Assembly (NCBI GenBank): GCA_002305995.1
Contig: DBRN01000011.1
Coordinates: 124,001 to 188,000 of the forward strand
Reading direction: 5' to 3'
Source: Atopobiaceae bacterium UBA1367
Lineage (GTDB): Bacteria; Actinomycetota; Coriobacteriia; Coriobacteriales; Atopobiaceae
DNA: 64,000 nucleotides
The position numbers were made by a program, and so were the translations under genes. Below the pieces are notes generated by a model. That model made no database searches. It worked only from the letters and a program-made list of their open reading frames with translations, and was not told the DNA's origin. Below, in pieces: positions 43,187 through 51,832 of the stretch (position 1 is its first letter; the number at the start of each line of letters is the position of its first letter).

Positions 43187-44098
43187 TCAGCCTCTGCTCA
43201 GGTGGAATCCCAAGGCGCCGATGAGGTTAGCCTCGTTGCCAAAGCGGCAGGTGACAATCTCTGGCGTGCTGAAGGGCATCGGATTCTCGACAAAGAGCCT
43301 CTTCACTGCGCGCGACGCATACTGCGTGACCTCGGGGCGAGCAGAGATGCCTCCGCCGATGGCATAGCGCTCGACGTCCAGCACTGCCTGCACGTTGAGG
43401 ATGCCTACGGCCAACCACCTACCAAACTCCTCGAGGACCGCACGCGCGTCTTCGTCAAAGCGGTCGTATGCCTCGAACAGCATGATGCCATCGGCGTGCT
43501 CGAGACCCTTGCGACGAGCAAACTGCTCGGTGACGCCGGCGGCGCCGACGTGATAGGCCCAGAGCACCGGTAGATTCTTGAAACCGACGCCGCGCTCGAT
43601 GGCAGACTTGTAGCTCGTTGTCAGGTTGGAGAGCTCACCCGCGCCTCCCGAGACGCCCATCCACACCTTGTGGTTGAGCACGATGCCACCACCAACTGCC
43701 GTGCCCAGCACCAAGACAACGCCGCTGTCCACGTCAGCCAGGGCGCCCTTCCACAGCTCCGCCTGTGCGGCGCACTTTCCATCGTTCGCGACAGTCGTCG
43801 GCTTGCCGAACACTGACGAGACGCGGCTCTCGGCAGGCCAGTCCTTCGCCCAGCTGTACGATCCGCCAGTGTGTGCGATGCCTCGGGTCGTGTCGATGCG
43901 CCCCGGCATGGAGACGGCAACGCCCTCGTAGACGTCTCCCACCATGTCGCGAATCTGCTCGAGTCCGCCAAGCGTGTCCTGTTCGGTGCTCGTTGGGGCG
44001 GGAACCTTCCCTTGGACCTGGATGACGCCGTCTTCGCTGAGGAGTCCGTACTTGATGAAGGTGCCACCGAGGTCGAGGGCAAGGTACTTCTTGGGCAT
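43187..44098 (-). CDS. ROK-family beta-glucoside kinase
   Basis: A 303-aa kinase with LALDLGGTFIKYGLLSED at the start, ANDGKCAAQAELWKG, VLGTAVGGGIVLNHKVW and a late YAIGGGISARPEVT. It lacks the zinc Cys cluster, as BglK-type kinases do, and is a paralogue of the protein at 9889. Located between RpiR and GH1 genes, it would phosphorylate a beta-glucoside or the released glucose. It is divergent from GH1 copy 2 and preceded by AAAGGAG. Confidence 0.9.
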   Translation of the reverse strand: MPKKYLALDLGGTFIKYGLLSEDGVIQVQGKVPAPTSTEQDTLGGLEQIRDMVGDVYEGVAVSMPGRIDTTRGIAHTGGSYSWAKDWPAESRVSSVFGKPTTVANDGKCAAQAELWKGALADVDSGVVLVLGTAVGGGIVLNHKVWMGVSGGAGELSNLTTSYKSAIERGVGFKNLPVLWAYHVGAAGVTEQFARRKGLEHADGIMLFEAYDRFDEDARAVLEEFGRWLAVGILNVQAVLDVERYAIGGGISARPEVTQYASRAVKRLFVENPMPFSTPEIVTCRFGNEANLIGALGFHLSRG

Positions 44099-44180
44099 GG
44101 TCGCTCCTTTCGTCAGGATGTGATGCGAGTGGGTCTCAGCATATCCCAGGACAAGGAGAACGGGTCGCTTTCTGTATGGT

Positions 44181-44192
44181 TATTCAAAATGT
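44181..44192. promoter_or_regulatory. TATTCAAAATGT motif between ROK and GH1 genes
   Basis: Identical to 42147-42158. Nearby CTCTA-GTTATG-TAGAG (about 44207-44222) is a second small dyad. Both lie in the AT-rich divergent promoter region. Confidence 0.4.
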
Positions 44193-44265
44193 CTACTTGA
44201 AATTAAATCTCTAGTTATGTAGAGTGAACCCATAAGCTGGATCATGGAGAAGGAGGAGGCTACTC

Positions 44266-45693
44266 ATGGCATTTCCCGACGGATTCCTCTGGGGTGGGGC
44301 AATCGCGGCTTCGCAGGCGGAAGGCGGTTGGCAGGAAGGAGGTCGTGGCGTCGAGAACGTCGACCTGATGCCCGTCGGCCCCGATCGCATGGCGGTGGCC
44401 ATGGGCAAGCTGACGCTTCCCCTCGATGACACCGAGCATGTCTTTCCTGCTCGGTACGGCATCGACTTCTACCACCGCTACAAGGAGGACATCGCCCTCT
44501 TTGCGGAGATGGGGTTCAAGTGCTTCCGCTTCTCGATCGCGTGGAGTCGCATCTTTCCCAACGGGGACGAGACCCGTCCCAATGAGGCCGGCTTGGACTT
44601 CTACGAGGCGGTCGTCGACGAGCTGCTCAGGTATGGTATCGAGCCGCTCATCACCATCACGCACTTCGACATGCCGCAGCACCTCATCGATCACTATGAT
44701 GGCTGGGGCAGCACGCGCGCCAACGAGTTCTACCGCAACTACCTTACCGCAGTCTTCGGGCGCCTGGGCAACAAGGTCAAGTGGTGGCTCACCTTCAACG
44801 AGATCAACCTCATGTGCAGCATGGGCGAGGGCCTGGGCGTGTTCGCAGAGGACAAGCAGGAGATGGCCCAGCGCACGGCGGAGGCTGTTCACCGCGTCGC
44901 GCTGGCGTGCGCCGACACGGTGCGCCTCGGTCACCAGATGTGCCCCGGCGCCAAGGTGGGCTGCATGAAGATGAGTTCCTTTGCCTACGCCTACACCTGC
45001 TCTCCTGCCGACCAGCTCGAGGTGGTCAAGCACGACCACGACATGGACACCATGATCGACGTGCAGGCACGCGGCTACTATCCCCGCTACTACCTCAAGG
45101 CCCTCGAGCGCAAGGGCGTTCACCTCGAGATCACCGAGGAAGAGGCGCGTCTGATGCGCGAGAACACCGTGGACTTCATCTCGTTCTCGTACTACAACAC
45201 CACCTGCCTCTCCGCGGACCCTAACGTCAACGCCAAGAAGGGCGGCGGCAACGGTTTTGTCGGGCTCCAGAACCCCTACCTCGCCGAGACGGCCTGGGGC
45301 TGGGCCATCGACCCCGTGGGATTCCGCATCCTGCTCAACCAGCTTTACGATCGCTACAATAAGCCCCTCTTCGTCGTGGAGAACGGTCTGGGCACCACCG
45401 ACGAGCCAGACGAGAACGGCTACGTGGATGACGACTACCGCATCGACTATCTACGCGATCACATTGAGCAACTCGAAACGGCCATCGAAGAGGATGGCGT
45501 CGAGGTACTGGGCTATACCGTATGGGGCTGCATCGACATCGTCTCGGCTGGCACGGGTCAGATGAGCAAGCGTTACGGCATGATCTACGTGGACATGGAT
45601 GACGAGGGCAAGGGCAGCCTGCGCCGCTCCAAGAAGCGGAGCTTCGACTGGTATCGCAAGGTCATCGCAAGCAACGGTGCCGATCTGCAATAA
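44266..45693 (+). CDS. GH1 6-phospho-beta-glucosidase (copy 2)
   Basis: A 475-aa GH1 enzyme. FPDGFLWGGAIAASQAEGG is the family signature; the acid/base Glu is in WWLTFNEINL and the nucleophile in FVVENGLG. SAGTGQMSKRYGMIYVD contains the phosphate-binding Ser, Lys and Tyr. Cytoplasmic, acting on PTS-imported beta-glucoside-6-phosphates. It starts after AGAAGGAGGAGG. The esterase gene 116 bases downstream could be co-regulated. Confidence 0.92.
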   Translation: MAFPDGFLWGGAIAASQAEGGWQEGGRGVENVDLMPVGPDRMAVAMGKLTLPLDDTEHVFPARYGIDFYHRYKEDIALFAEMGFKCFRFSIAWSRIFPNGDETRPNEAGLDFYEAVVDELLRYGIEPLITITHFDMPQHLIDHYDGWGSTRANEFYRNYLTAVFGRLGNKVKWWLTFNEINLMCSMGEGLGVFAEDKQEMAQRTAEAVHRVALACADTVRLGHQMCPGAKVGCMKMSSFAYAYTCSPADQLEVVKHDHDMDTMIDVQARGYYPRYYLKALERKGVHLEITEEEARLMRENTVDFISFSYYNTTCLSADPNVNAKKGGGNGFVGLQNPYLAETAWGWAIDPVGFRILLNQLYDRYNKPLFVVENGLGTTDEPDENGYVDDDYRIDYLRDHIEQLETAIEEDGVEVLGYTVWGCIDIVSAGTGQMSKRYGMIYVDMDDEGKGSLRRSKKRSFDWYRKVIASNGADLQ

Positions 45694-45696
45694 GGG

Positions 45697-45735
45697 CAAA
45701 CGCGCCTTCGCCCATACGGGTGGGGGCGCGGTTTG
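45697..45735 (+). terminator. Hairpin after GH1 copy 2
   Basis: CAAACGCGCC pairs with GGCGCGGTTTG (one bulge), followed by TATTG. It starts directly behind the GH1 stop. Confidence 0.5.
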
Positions 45736-45747
45736 TATTGACTGTCT

Positions 45748-45799
45748 GTATGGACGGCCTGTAGGGATGGTTTGTACGGACGGTCTATATGGATGAGGG
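45748..45799 (+). repeat. Four 13-bp tandem repeats before an esterase gene
   Basis: GTATGGACGGCCT, GTAGGGATGGTTT, GTACGGACGGTCT and a fourth, decayed ATATGGATGAGGG follow each other without gaps. A TTGACT sits just upstream. The last copy runs into a possible upstream ATG at 45789. Copy-number change could alter the promoter. Confidence 0.55.
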
Positions 45800-45809
45800 G
45801 AGCGCACGC

Positions 45810-46661
45810 ATGGGACGAGAGAGCGCTATCGGAAACGCCGTCAGCGCCGAGCAGGAGAACGCGCGCGAGGTTGTGGACGCCTACGAGGGCCGCTACACGG
45901 TTGGTGAAATCATCATCAAGGGCAATGACGAGACCATCGGCGAGCGCATCTATGCGCGCGTCTACCTGCCGAAGTGCTACGAGGGCAAGCTGCCCACGGT
46001 CATCATGTCTCACGGGATTGGCGGCACCTACGAGAACTGCGATCCCTACGCCAAGCAGTTCGCCGCCAAGGGCGTGGCTGCCGTGGCCTTCGACTTCTGC
46101 GGTGGTGGGCTCGCCTCCAAGAGCGATGGCAAGATGGTGAGCATGTCCACCCTCACGGAGTGGCGCGACCTCTCCTGCGTCACTGACGCCGTGAGTCAGA
46201 TGGACTTCGTTGACCAGGAGAACCTCTTCCTGCTGGGCGAGTCGATGGGTGGCTTCGTGAGTGCCTACACGGCGGCCCAAAGGCCCGAGGACTACCGCGC
46301 CATCGTGCTGTTCTATCCGGCCTTCGTGCTGCAGGACGACGCGTGGGCAAAGTTCCCGGGCGGCCCGCAGGAAGCCCCGGAGGTCGAGGTCATCTACGGC
46401 ATGGAGACCGGCCGCCAAAGCTACATCGACAACATGTCCTTTGACATCTACGAGGTCATCGGCAGCTATCAGGGAGACGTCCTGATCGTTCATGGCGACG
46501 CGGACCCGGTGGTGCCCCTCTCGTACTCCGAGCGCGCGCTGGATGTGTACCCGTCTGCCCGGCTCGTGGTCATCGAAGGTGCCAGCCACGGTTTCCGAGG
46601 CGCGAACGTGGAGAAGGCCGGCATGGTGTCGCTCGACTTCGTGCTCGAGCGCGTTCGGTAG
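45810..46661 (+). CDS. Alpha/beta hydrolase, esterase/dienelactone-hydrolase type
   Basis: A 283-aa cytoplasmic hydrolase. The oxyanion region is VIMSHGIGGTYENCDPYAKQFAAKG, the nucleophile elbow LLGESMGGFVSAY, then IVHGDADPVVPLSYSERAL with the acid and GASHGFRG with the catalytic His. It resembles bacterial cinnamoyl/feruloyl esterase-like proteins that cleave ester side groups of plant glycosides; the specificity is inferred from its neighbours. The second ATG (45810) is chosen for its GGGGAG spacing; an ATG at 45789 lies in the tandem repeats. Confidence 0.82.
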   Translation: MGRESAIGNAVSAEQENAREVVDAYEGRYTVGEIIIKGNDETIGERIYARVYLPKCYEGKLPTVIMSHGIGGTYENCDPYAKQFAAKGVAAVAFDFCGGGLASKSDGKMVSMSTLTEWRDLSCVTDAVSQMDFVDQENLFLLGESMGGFVSAYTAAQRPEDYRAIVLFYPAFVLQDDAWAKFPGGPQEAPEVEVIYGMETGRQSYIDNMSFDIYEVIGSYQGDVLIVHGDADPVVPLSYSERALDVYPSARLVVIEGASHGFRGANVEKAGMVSLDFVLERVR

Positions 46662-46720
46662 CGTTGGTGAGCGGAGGCTGTTCGTTCGTTTTCGCCGCCA
46701 CCCGCTCGCCTGCCTGGCGC

Positions 46721-46774
46721 TATCGGCAATTAAAGTATCCATATGTGATAAGATGTGTCTGATAATTGCCGATA
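46721..46774. promoter_or_regulatory. 12-bp inverted repeat flanking the fic promoter
   Basis: TATCGGCAATTA at 46721-46732 and its exact complement at 46763-46774, 30 bases apart, just before the fic start. A possible autoregulatory site for the HTH domain of the Fic protein; the interval is AT-rich and probably holds the promoter. Confidence 0.55.
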
Positions 46775-46787
46775 AGAATGAGCTTCC

Positions 46788-47675
46788 ATGGAATACCTGA
46801 GGGCCGCCGACATCGCATCTAGCTGGGGAGTTTCGGCACGCTCGGTGCGCAACTACTGCGCGCAGGGCCGCGTCCCTGGGGCTGTTCTGCAGGGTAAGAC
46901 GTGGATGATCCCTGCCGATGCACCAAAGCCCGAGCGGACGAACCCGAGGCGGAGTCGAGGGTTGCTTCCCGTGCTGCGTGCCGAGAAGGATGCGGGAGTG
47001 CACGGCGGCATCTACCACCGCACGCAGATCGACCTCGCCTACAACTCCAACCACATCGAGGGCTCGACGCTCACCCACGAGCAGACGCGCCACATCTTCG
47101 AGACCCACACCGTGGGCCTCGGCCCGGATGAGGTCCTGCGCGTGGACGACATCGTCGAGGCGGTCAACCACTTCCGTGCATTCGACTACGTACTGGGCCA
47201 TACCTCGGGAAGGCTCACGACACGCTTCGTCAAGGAGCTCCATCGCCTGCTCAAGAGTGGTACCTCGGATGCCGCGACCGACTGGTTCAGGGTTGGTGAC
47301 TGGAAGACGTTTCCCAATGAGGTAGGGGGCAAAGAGACGGTCGCGCCAGAGGAGGTCGACAATCGCATACGCGAGCTCCTGGTATCTTACGAGGGCTTGG
47401 AGGCGCACGATCTCGACGCGCTGCTCGACTTCCACGTGCGTTTCGAGCGCATACACCCCTTCCAGGACGGCAACGGCCGCGTGGGGAGGCTCCTGTTGTT
47501 CAAGGAATGTCTGCGCTGGAGCATCGTGCCCTTCGTCATCACCGACGAGATGAAGCTCTTCTACTACCGCGGGCTGGCCCGCTGGGGCGAAGAGCAAGGC
47601 TGGCTTCGCGATACCTGCCTGACAGCGCAGGACGCCTACAAGGAGCTGCTGGACAAGTTCCAGATCGTATATTGA
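46788..47675 (+). CDS. HTH-Fic domain protein (AMP-transferase fold)
   Basis: A 295-aa protein. Residues 1-50 form a MerR/excisionase-like helix-turn-helix (LRAADIASSWGVSARSVRNYCAQGRVPGAVLQGKTWMIP). The Fic domain has the core motif HPFQDGNGRVGR with H223 and an upstream inhibitory motif S87-NHI-E91-G92, as in class II auto-inhibited Fic enzymes. It would transfer AMP or another nucleotide moiety to a target protein. The inverted repeat at 46721-46774 suggests control by its own HTH. No antitoxin gene adjoins it. Confidence 0.9.
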   Translation: MEYLRAADIASSWGVSARSVRNYCAQGRVPGAVLQGKTWMIPADAPKPERTNPRRSRGLLPVLRAEKDAGVHGGIYHRTQIDLAYNSNHIEGSTLTHEQTRHIFETHTVGLGPDEVLRVDDIVEAVNHFRAFDYVLGHTSGRLTTRFVKELHRLLKSGTSDAATDWFRVGDWKTFPNEVGGKETVAPEEVDNRIRELLVSYEGLEAHDLDALLDFHVRFERIHPFQDGNGRVGRLLLFKECLRWSIVPFVITDEMKLFYYRGLARWGEEQGWLRDTCLTAQDAYKELLDKFQIVY

Positions 47676-47871
47676 CGAATCAAGGGGGCCCCGACTTGTC
47701 GGGAAAGGCCTGGCCAGCCTGCTAATGACCGCGTCGCTGCCCGTGCGGATATGCCGTACGGGCAGCGATGCAAAGACAGGGAGACATGTGCCGGGACAGC
47801 CTTGGCAATCCCGATGGCCCTTGCCGCCGCGACGGAGTCCTCTGGCCTACAATGTCTGCCAGGAGGCTCCC

Positions 47872-50142
47872 ATGGCCGAGCGGCTCACGTCATACGCCTG
47901 CGTGCGAGGAAGCCAGCGCATCGCCGCCAGCCGCTGGCAGGCGACGCTGGTGTATGCGCTGCGTGACCAGACCAACCTGAGCGTCGACGGCGGTCCCGCG
48001 TACGAGCTGGCCCACGGGCAGGGCTCCTTGGCCTTGGTGCCAGCAGGCCGTGCCTGCACGCTGGGCGTAGAGGCCCCTGGCATCGCTGCCGTCGTGCGCA
48101 TCAACCTGCGCATGCTGCGCAAGCGCCTGCGCGATCACAACATCTCGTTCTCGTGCGAGCCCTCCCAGCGCCATCTTGCCAGCTATTCCGAGCTGTACCG
48201 GCGCGTCGAGGCCCTGCTGAGCGCCGGTGCGGAGGTGGGGGACTTCGCCGACTTCCATTACGACGTGGCCGAGCTCGCGCTGCTCGACTGCCTGCTCGAC
48301 GGCTTTGGCGGCGTGGTGGCGGCCGAAGAGAGTCGTGCGCACGCCTTCCGGTCCTATGTGGATGCGCACTTCGACGAGCCGCTCTCTCTCGCACAGATGG
48401 CGAGCCACTTCGGCCTCTCCACAGAGCATTTCGCGAGGGTCTTCAAGGCAGAGGTGGGGGAGACCTTCCACGCCCGTCTCACGGGCACGAGGCTCGAGGT
48501 GGCAACCGAGCGCCTCTGCACCACCGACGACACGGTGACACGCATCGCGCTGGAGAGTGGCTTCCCCAACGTCGCGTCGTTCAACCAGGCATTCAAGGCC
48601 CGTTACGACACAACGCCCAAACGCTACCGCAGCAAGCACGAGCGCAAGGCCACGCGGCAGGCGAGTGCCACCGCCAAGGATGCCGCGCTGCTCGCGGAGC
48701 GCCCTGCGGCATCCGTGCGCGACGGCTGGGACATCACCATCGACGCCCGCGCGCGCAAGGAGGTGCTGCGCGCCTCGTGGCGCGAGGTCATCGGCCTGGG
48801 CACGGTGTCGACGCTGGCCGACTCTCGCGTGCGCGAGCAGGCCCTTTGGCTCAAGGGCCACCTGTCGTTCGAGCGTTGGCGCGTGGCCTGCGACTTTGCC
48901 CAGTATGCTGGCGAGCAGGGACTCTACGAGCTTGGGAGCTGCTTCGACTTTCTTGTGGGCAACGGGTTCGTGCCGCACGTGCTGGTGGAGTACGGTCTCA
49001 CGTGCGACCCCGAGGCATACCTGGCGTCCTTCGAGGCCGCCCTGCACCACATGGTCAACCGGTACAGCGTCCAGACGACACGCACATGGCGCTTCGAGCT
49101 CATTGTGAGGGGTCGCGGCACCAGTGGCTCGTGGGCCGCCTACCTCGACCTCTTTGAGCGCGTCACAGCCACGCTCGAGACGTTTGGCTATACCGAGGGC
49201 CTCATGGGACCGGGTCTGCGCTGCGACCAGCGCTGCGACAACCTGCGCACCTTCCTGCATGCGGCCAGGAGGCGGCGCATCCAGCTTGGGGCGGTCACCA
49301 TCGCGTGCCGTCCGGCGGCGCCCTCGCACGAGGACGGCAGGGACTTGCTCGTGCGCACGGCAGATCGCTACTACCTGCGCAACCAGGTGCTCCTGGCCCG
49401 CGAGACGCTGGAGCAGGAGGGCTTTGACCCCGAGCTGCTCGTGGTTGGTGGCTGGCGCGACTCGCTCGAGTCGTCAAACATCATGAACGACTCATGCTTC
49501 GAGGCTGCCAACATCATGCAGACGGTGCTCTCGTCGCAGAACCTGGTGCAGTCCCTCTGCTACAACGACTCGCTCGACCTCTCGGTGGATGGCCCCACGC
49601 AGTCGGTCTTCCTTTCGGGCAGGCCGGGTATCATCAGCCGAGACGGCATCCCCAAGCCGTCGTACTACGCGTTCGACTTCCTCGCGCGTGTGGGGCGCGT
49701 CCTCGTGTTTGCCAACGAGCGCTGCATCGCGAGCGCGAACGAGGCGGGCAACTACCAGATCGTCTGCCACAACTGCGAGCGGCTGAACGCCGCCTACCTC
49801 GCCACTCCCGAGCGTGAGCTCGACTACCGGATCATGGGCACCTACTACGACGAGCCGTCCGAGCGAGTCATACGTTTCGAGCTGCGCAACGTGCGCCCGG
49901 GAACGTACCTGGTGAAAAGCCGCTTCGTGAACGAGGAGGGCGGAAGCGTGGGCAACGAGGCGGAGCGCATGCAGCTCTGGAACATCGATGAGCCGAGCCG
50001 CAGCGAGGTGGAGCACCTCAAGGCATGCGCGCAGCCGCAGATGACTTTGGAGCGTTATGTGGTGACCGACGGTACGCTCTCGTTCGAACGCGTCCTGCAG
50101 AGCAACGAGATTGCCTACCTGCATGTCATCTATCTGTATTGA
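47872..50142 (+). CDS. AraC-type regulator fused to a degenerate GH39-like domain
   Basis: A 756-aa protein. Residues 1-130 form a cupin-like sensor and about 160-255 two helix-turn-helix units (PLSLAQMASHFGLSTEHFARVF and TVTRIALESGFPNVASFNQAFKARY). Residues 285-756 resemble a GH39 beta-xylosidase barrel and sandwich. The position where GH39 has the acid/base NEP reads FELIVRGRG (after W406), and the usual TEWN nucleophile reads VVGGWRDS (residues 524-530), so both catalytic Glu are lost. It is therefore probably a sugar-sensing regulator. The ATG at 47872 follows AGGAGG. EIIBC and GH1 genes downstream are likely targets. Confidence 0.82.
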   Translation: MAERLTSYACVRGSQRIAASRWQATLVYALRDQTNLSVDGGPAYELAHGQGSLALVPAGRACTLGVEAPGIAAVVRINLRMLRKRLRDHNISFSCEPSQRHLASYSELYRRVEALLSAGAEVGDFADFHYDVAELALLDCLLDGFGGVVAAEESRAHAFRSYVDAHFDEPLSLAQMASHFGLSTEHFARVFKAEVGETFHARLTGTRLEVATERLCTTDDTVTRIALESGFPNVASFNQAFKARYDTTPKRYRSKHERKATRQASATAKDAALLAERPAASVRDGWDITIDARARKEVLRASWREVIGLGTVSTLADSRVREQALWLKGHLSFERWRVACDFAQYAGEQGLYELGSCFDFLVGNGFVPHVLVEYGLTCDPEAYLASFEAALHHMVNRYSVQTTRTWRFELIVRGRGTSGSWAAYLDLFERVTATLETFGYTEGLMGPGLRCDQRCDNLRTFLHAARRRRIQLGAVTIACRPAAPSHEDGRDLLVRTADRYYLRNQVLLARETLEQEGFDPELLVVGGWRDSLESSNIMNDSCFEAANIMQTVLSSQNLVQSLCYNDSLDLSVDGPTQSVFLSGRPGIISRDGIPKPSYYAFDFLARVGRVLVFANERCIASANEAGNYQIVCHNCERLNAAYLATPERELDYRIMGTYYDEPSERVIRFELRNVRPGTYLVKSRFVNEEGGSVGNEAERMQLWNIDEPSRSEVEHLKACAQPQMTLERYVVTDGTLSFERVLQSNEIAYLHVIYLY

Positions 50143-50337
50143 AGCTGCTACCTCTGAATTATTAAGAAATCGCATTCAAATTATATGCATAATCAATTAA
50201 GGTAATCAAAGCATCAAAAAATCGCACTAAGTACCTGTCAAACATACTACGAAAGCGGATGTTCGACGCATCCTTCCCTGCGATTATGGTTGCTAGCGAA
50301 CGACAGGCTCGCATCCAATGAGAAGGGAAGGAACACC
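50143..50337 (+). promoter_or_regulatory. AT-rich promoter region of EIIBC copy 2
   Basis: A markedly AT-rich stretch (50155-50270) in a GC-rich setting. It ends with GCGATTATGGTTGC at 50280-50293, which resembles the palindrome at 42261-42282. No single best promoter could be fixed. Confidence 0.5.
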
Positions 50338-51708
50338 ATGGACTACGAGAAGACCGCACAAGCCATCGTCGAGGCCGTCGGTGGGGCCGGCAACGTCAGA
50401 GGGCTTACGCATTGCGTCACGCGCCTGCGCCTCAAGCTGGCCGACGAGGGCAAGGCCGACGATGCCACTGTCAGGGCCATCGACGGCGTTATGGGCGTCG
50501 TGAGGCAGGGTGGCCAGTATCAGGTCATCATCGGACCGGAGGTCGGCAAGGTCTACGCTGCCGCGGAGCCGCTTGTGGGTGATGGCCAGGGCGAAGTCCC
50601 AGCTGACGACGAGCCCGAGGCCAGGCCACAGGGCATCAAGGGCTGGGCCAACGCCGCGCTCGACACGCTCATCAGCTGCTTCACCCCGCTCATCCCCGCC
50701 ATCGCCGGTGCCGGTATGATCAAGGTGCTCGTGTACATACTCTCCACCTTCGGCGTCATCGGTGCGGAGTCCGTCGAGTACCAGGTCCTCTCGGTTCTCG
50801 GCGATGGCGTGTACTACTTCCTGCCGCTGCTCGTGGCCGTGACTGCCGCCAACAAGATGGGCACGAACCCCTTCCTTGCCATGGGCGTCGCGGGCCTCAT
50901 GATGCATCCCAACCTGCTCGCGCTTGGCGATGCGGGCACACAGGTCTCCTTCTTCGGCGCCCCGCTCACGCTTGTCGACTACAGCACTCAGGCCCTGCCC
51001 GTCATCCTGTCCGTCTGGGCCATGAAGTACGTGGAGAAGTTCTTCTCCGCCCACTGCCCGAGCCTCTTTAGGAGCTTCCTGCCCGCCATGCTCACCTTCT
51101 TGGTCGTCGGCCCTATCGCGCTCATCGCCATCGGCCCGCTCGGCACCATCTTGGGCACCGGCTTTGCAGCCTTCTGCAACGTCATGAACCAGTGGGGCTG
51201 GATCGCCGTGGGCCTCAACGCCGCCCTCTTCCCGTTCCTCGTGCTCACCGGCATGCACAACGCCCTCATCCCGCTCATGATCCAGATGTTCATGACCCAG
51301 GGCTTCGACGCGGTCCTGCTCCCCTCCGGCCTTTGCGCCAACCTTGCCGAGGGCGCTGCTGCCGCTGCCGTCGCCGTCCGCACCAAGTCCAAGTCCATGC
51401 GCTCCACCGCCTCCTCCGCTGCCGTCTCTGCGGTCCTGGGCATCACCGAGCCCGCACTCTACGGCGTGAACCTGCAGCTCAAGCGTCCCTTCGTCGGCAT
51501 GGTTCTCGGCTCGCTCGTGGGTGGCTGCTTCGCCGGCATCGTACATCTCACCGCCTACACCTTCGTGAGCCCCTCGCTGCTGTCCCTACCCATCTTCGCC
51601 GGTCCCGAGAGCAACTTCATGCTCAGCATGCTCTCCGTGCCCGTGACCCTGGTGGCGACCTTCGCGATCACCTTCTTGCTGGGCTTCGAGGATCCCAAGG
51701 ACGAGTAG
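50338..51708 (+). CDS. PTS EIIBC permease, beta-glucoside type (copy 2)
   Basis: A 456-aa permease. EIIB has phosphocysteine C26 in RGLTHCVTRLRL; a Glu/Asp/Pro-rich linker (VPADDEPEARPQ) leads to EIIC, with CFTPLIPAIAGAGMIKVLVYIL and GITEPALYGVNLQLKRP. No EIIA domain. It precedes GH1 copy 3 on the same strand and likely supplies its phosphorylated substrate. Start after GAAGGGAAGG. The AraC-GH39 protein upstream and the RpiR-like half-site are candidate controls. Confidence 0.92.
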   Translation: MDYEKTAQAIVEAVGGAGNVRGLTHCVTRLRLKLADEGKADDATVRAIDGVMGVVRQGGQYQVIIGPEVGKVYAAAEPLVGDGQGEVPADDEPEARPQGIKGWANAALDTLISCFTPLIPAIAGAGMIKVLVYILSTFGVIGAESVEYQVLSVLGDGVYYFLPLLVAVTAANKMGTNPFLAMGVAGLMMHPNLLALGDAGTQVSFFGAPLTLVDYSTQALPVILSVWAMKYVEKFFSAHCPSLFRSFLPAMLTFLVVGPIALIAIGPLGTILGTGFAAFCNVMNQWGWIAVGLNAALFPFLVLTGMHNALIPLMIQMFMTQGFDAVLLPSGLCANLAEGAAAAAVAVRTKSKSMRSTASSAAVSAVLGITEPALYGVNLQLKRPFVGMVLGSLVGGCFAGIVHLTAYTFVSPSLLSLPIFAGPESNFMLSMLSVPVTLVATFAITFLLGFEDPKDE

Positions 51709-51721
51709 CCCTTCCCCCTCT

Positions 51722-51753
51722 CGCCGGCCGTCCGCTCGCGCGGCTGGCCGGCG
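51722..51753 (+). terminator. Hairpin between EIIBC copy 2 and GH1 copy 3
   Basis: CGCCGGCC and GGCCGGCG form an 8-bp stem around a 16-base loop. No T-run. It may partially terminate and lower GH1 expression relative to the permease. Confidence 0.4.
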
Positions 51754-51832
51754 CCTCCTGTGGCGGGCACCGTGCCTGCCACCTACACTGGAAAACGATT
51801 GATGTGCGTGACGTAGAAACGGAGCAACTGAC

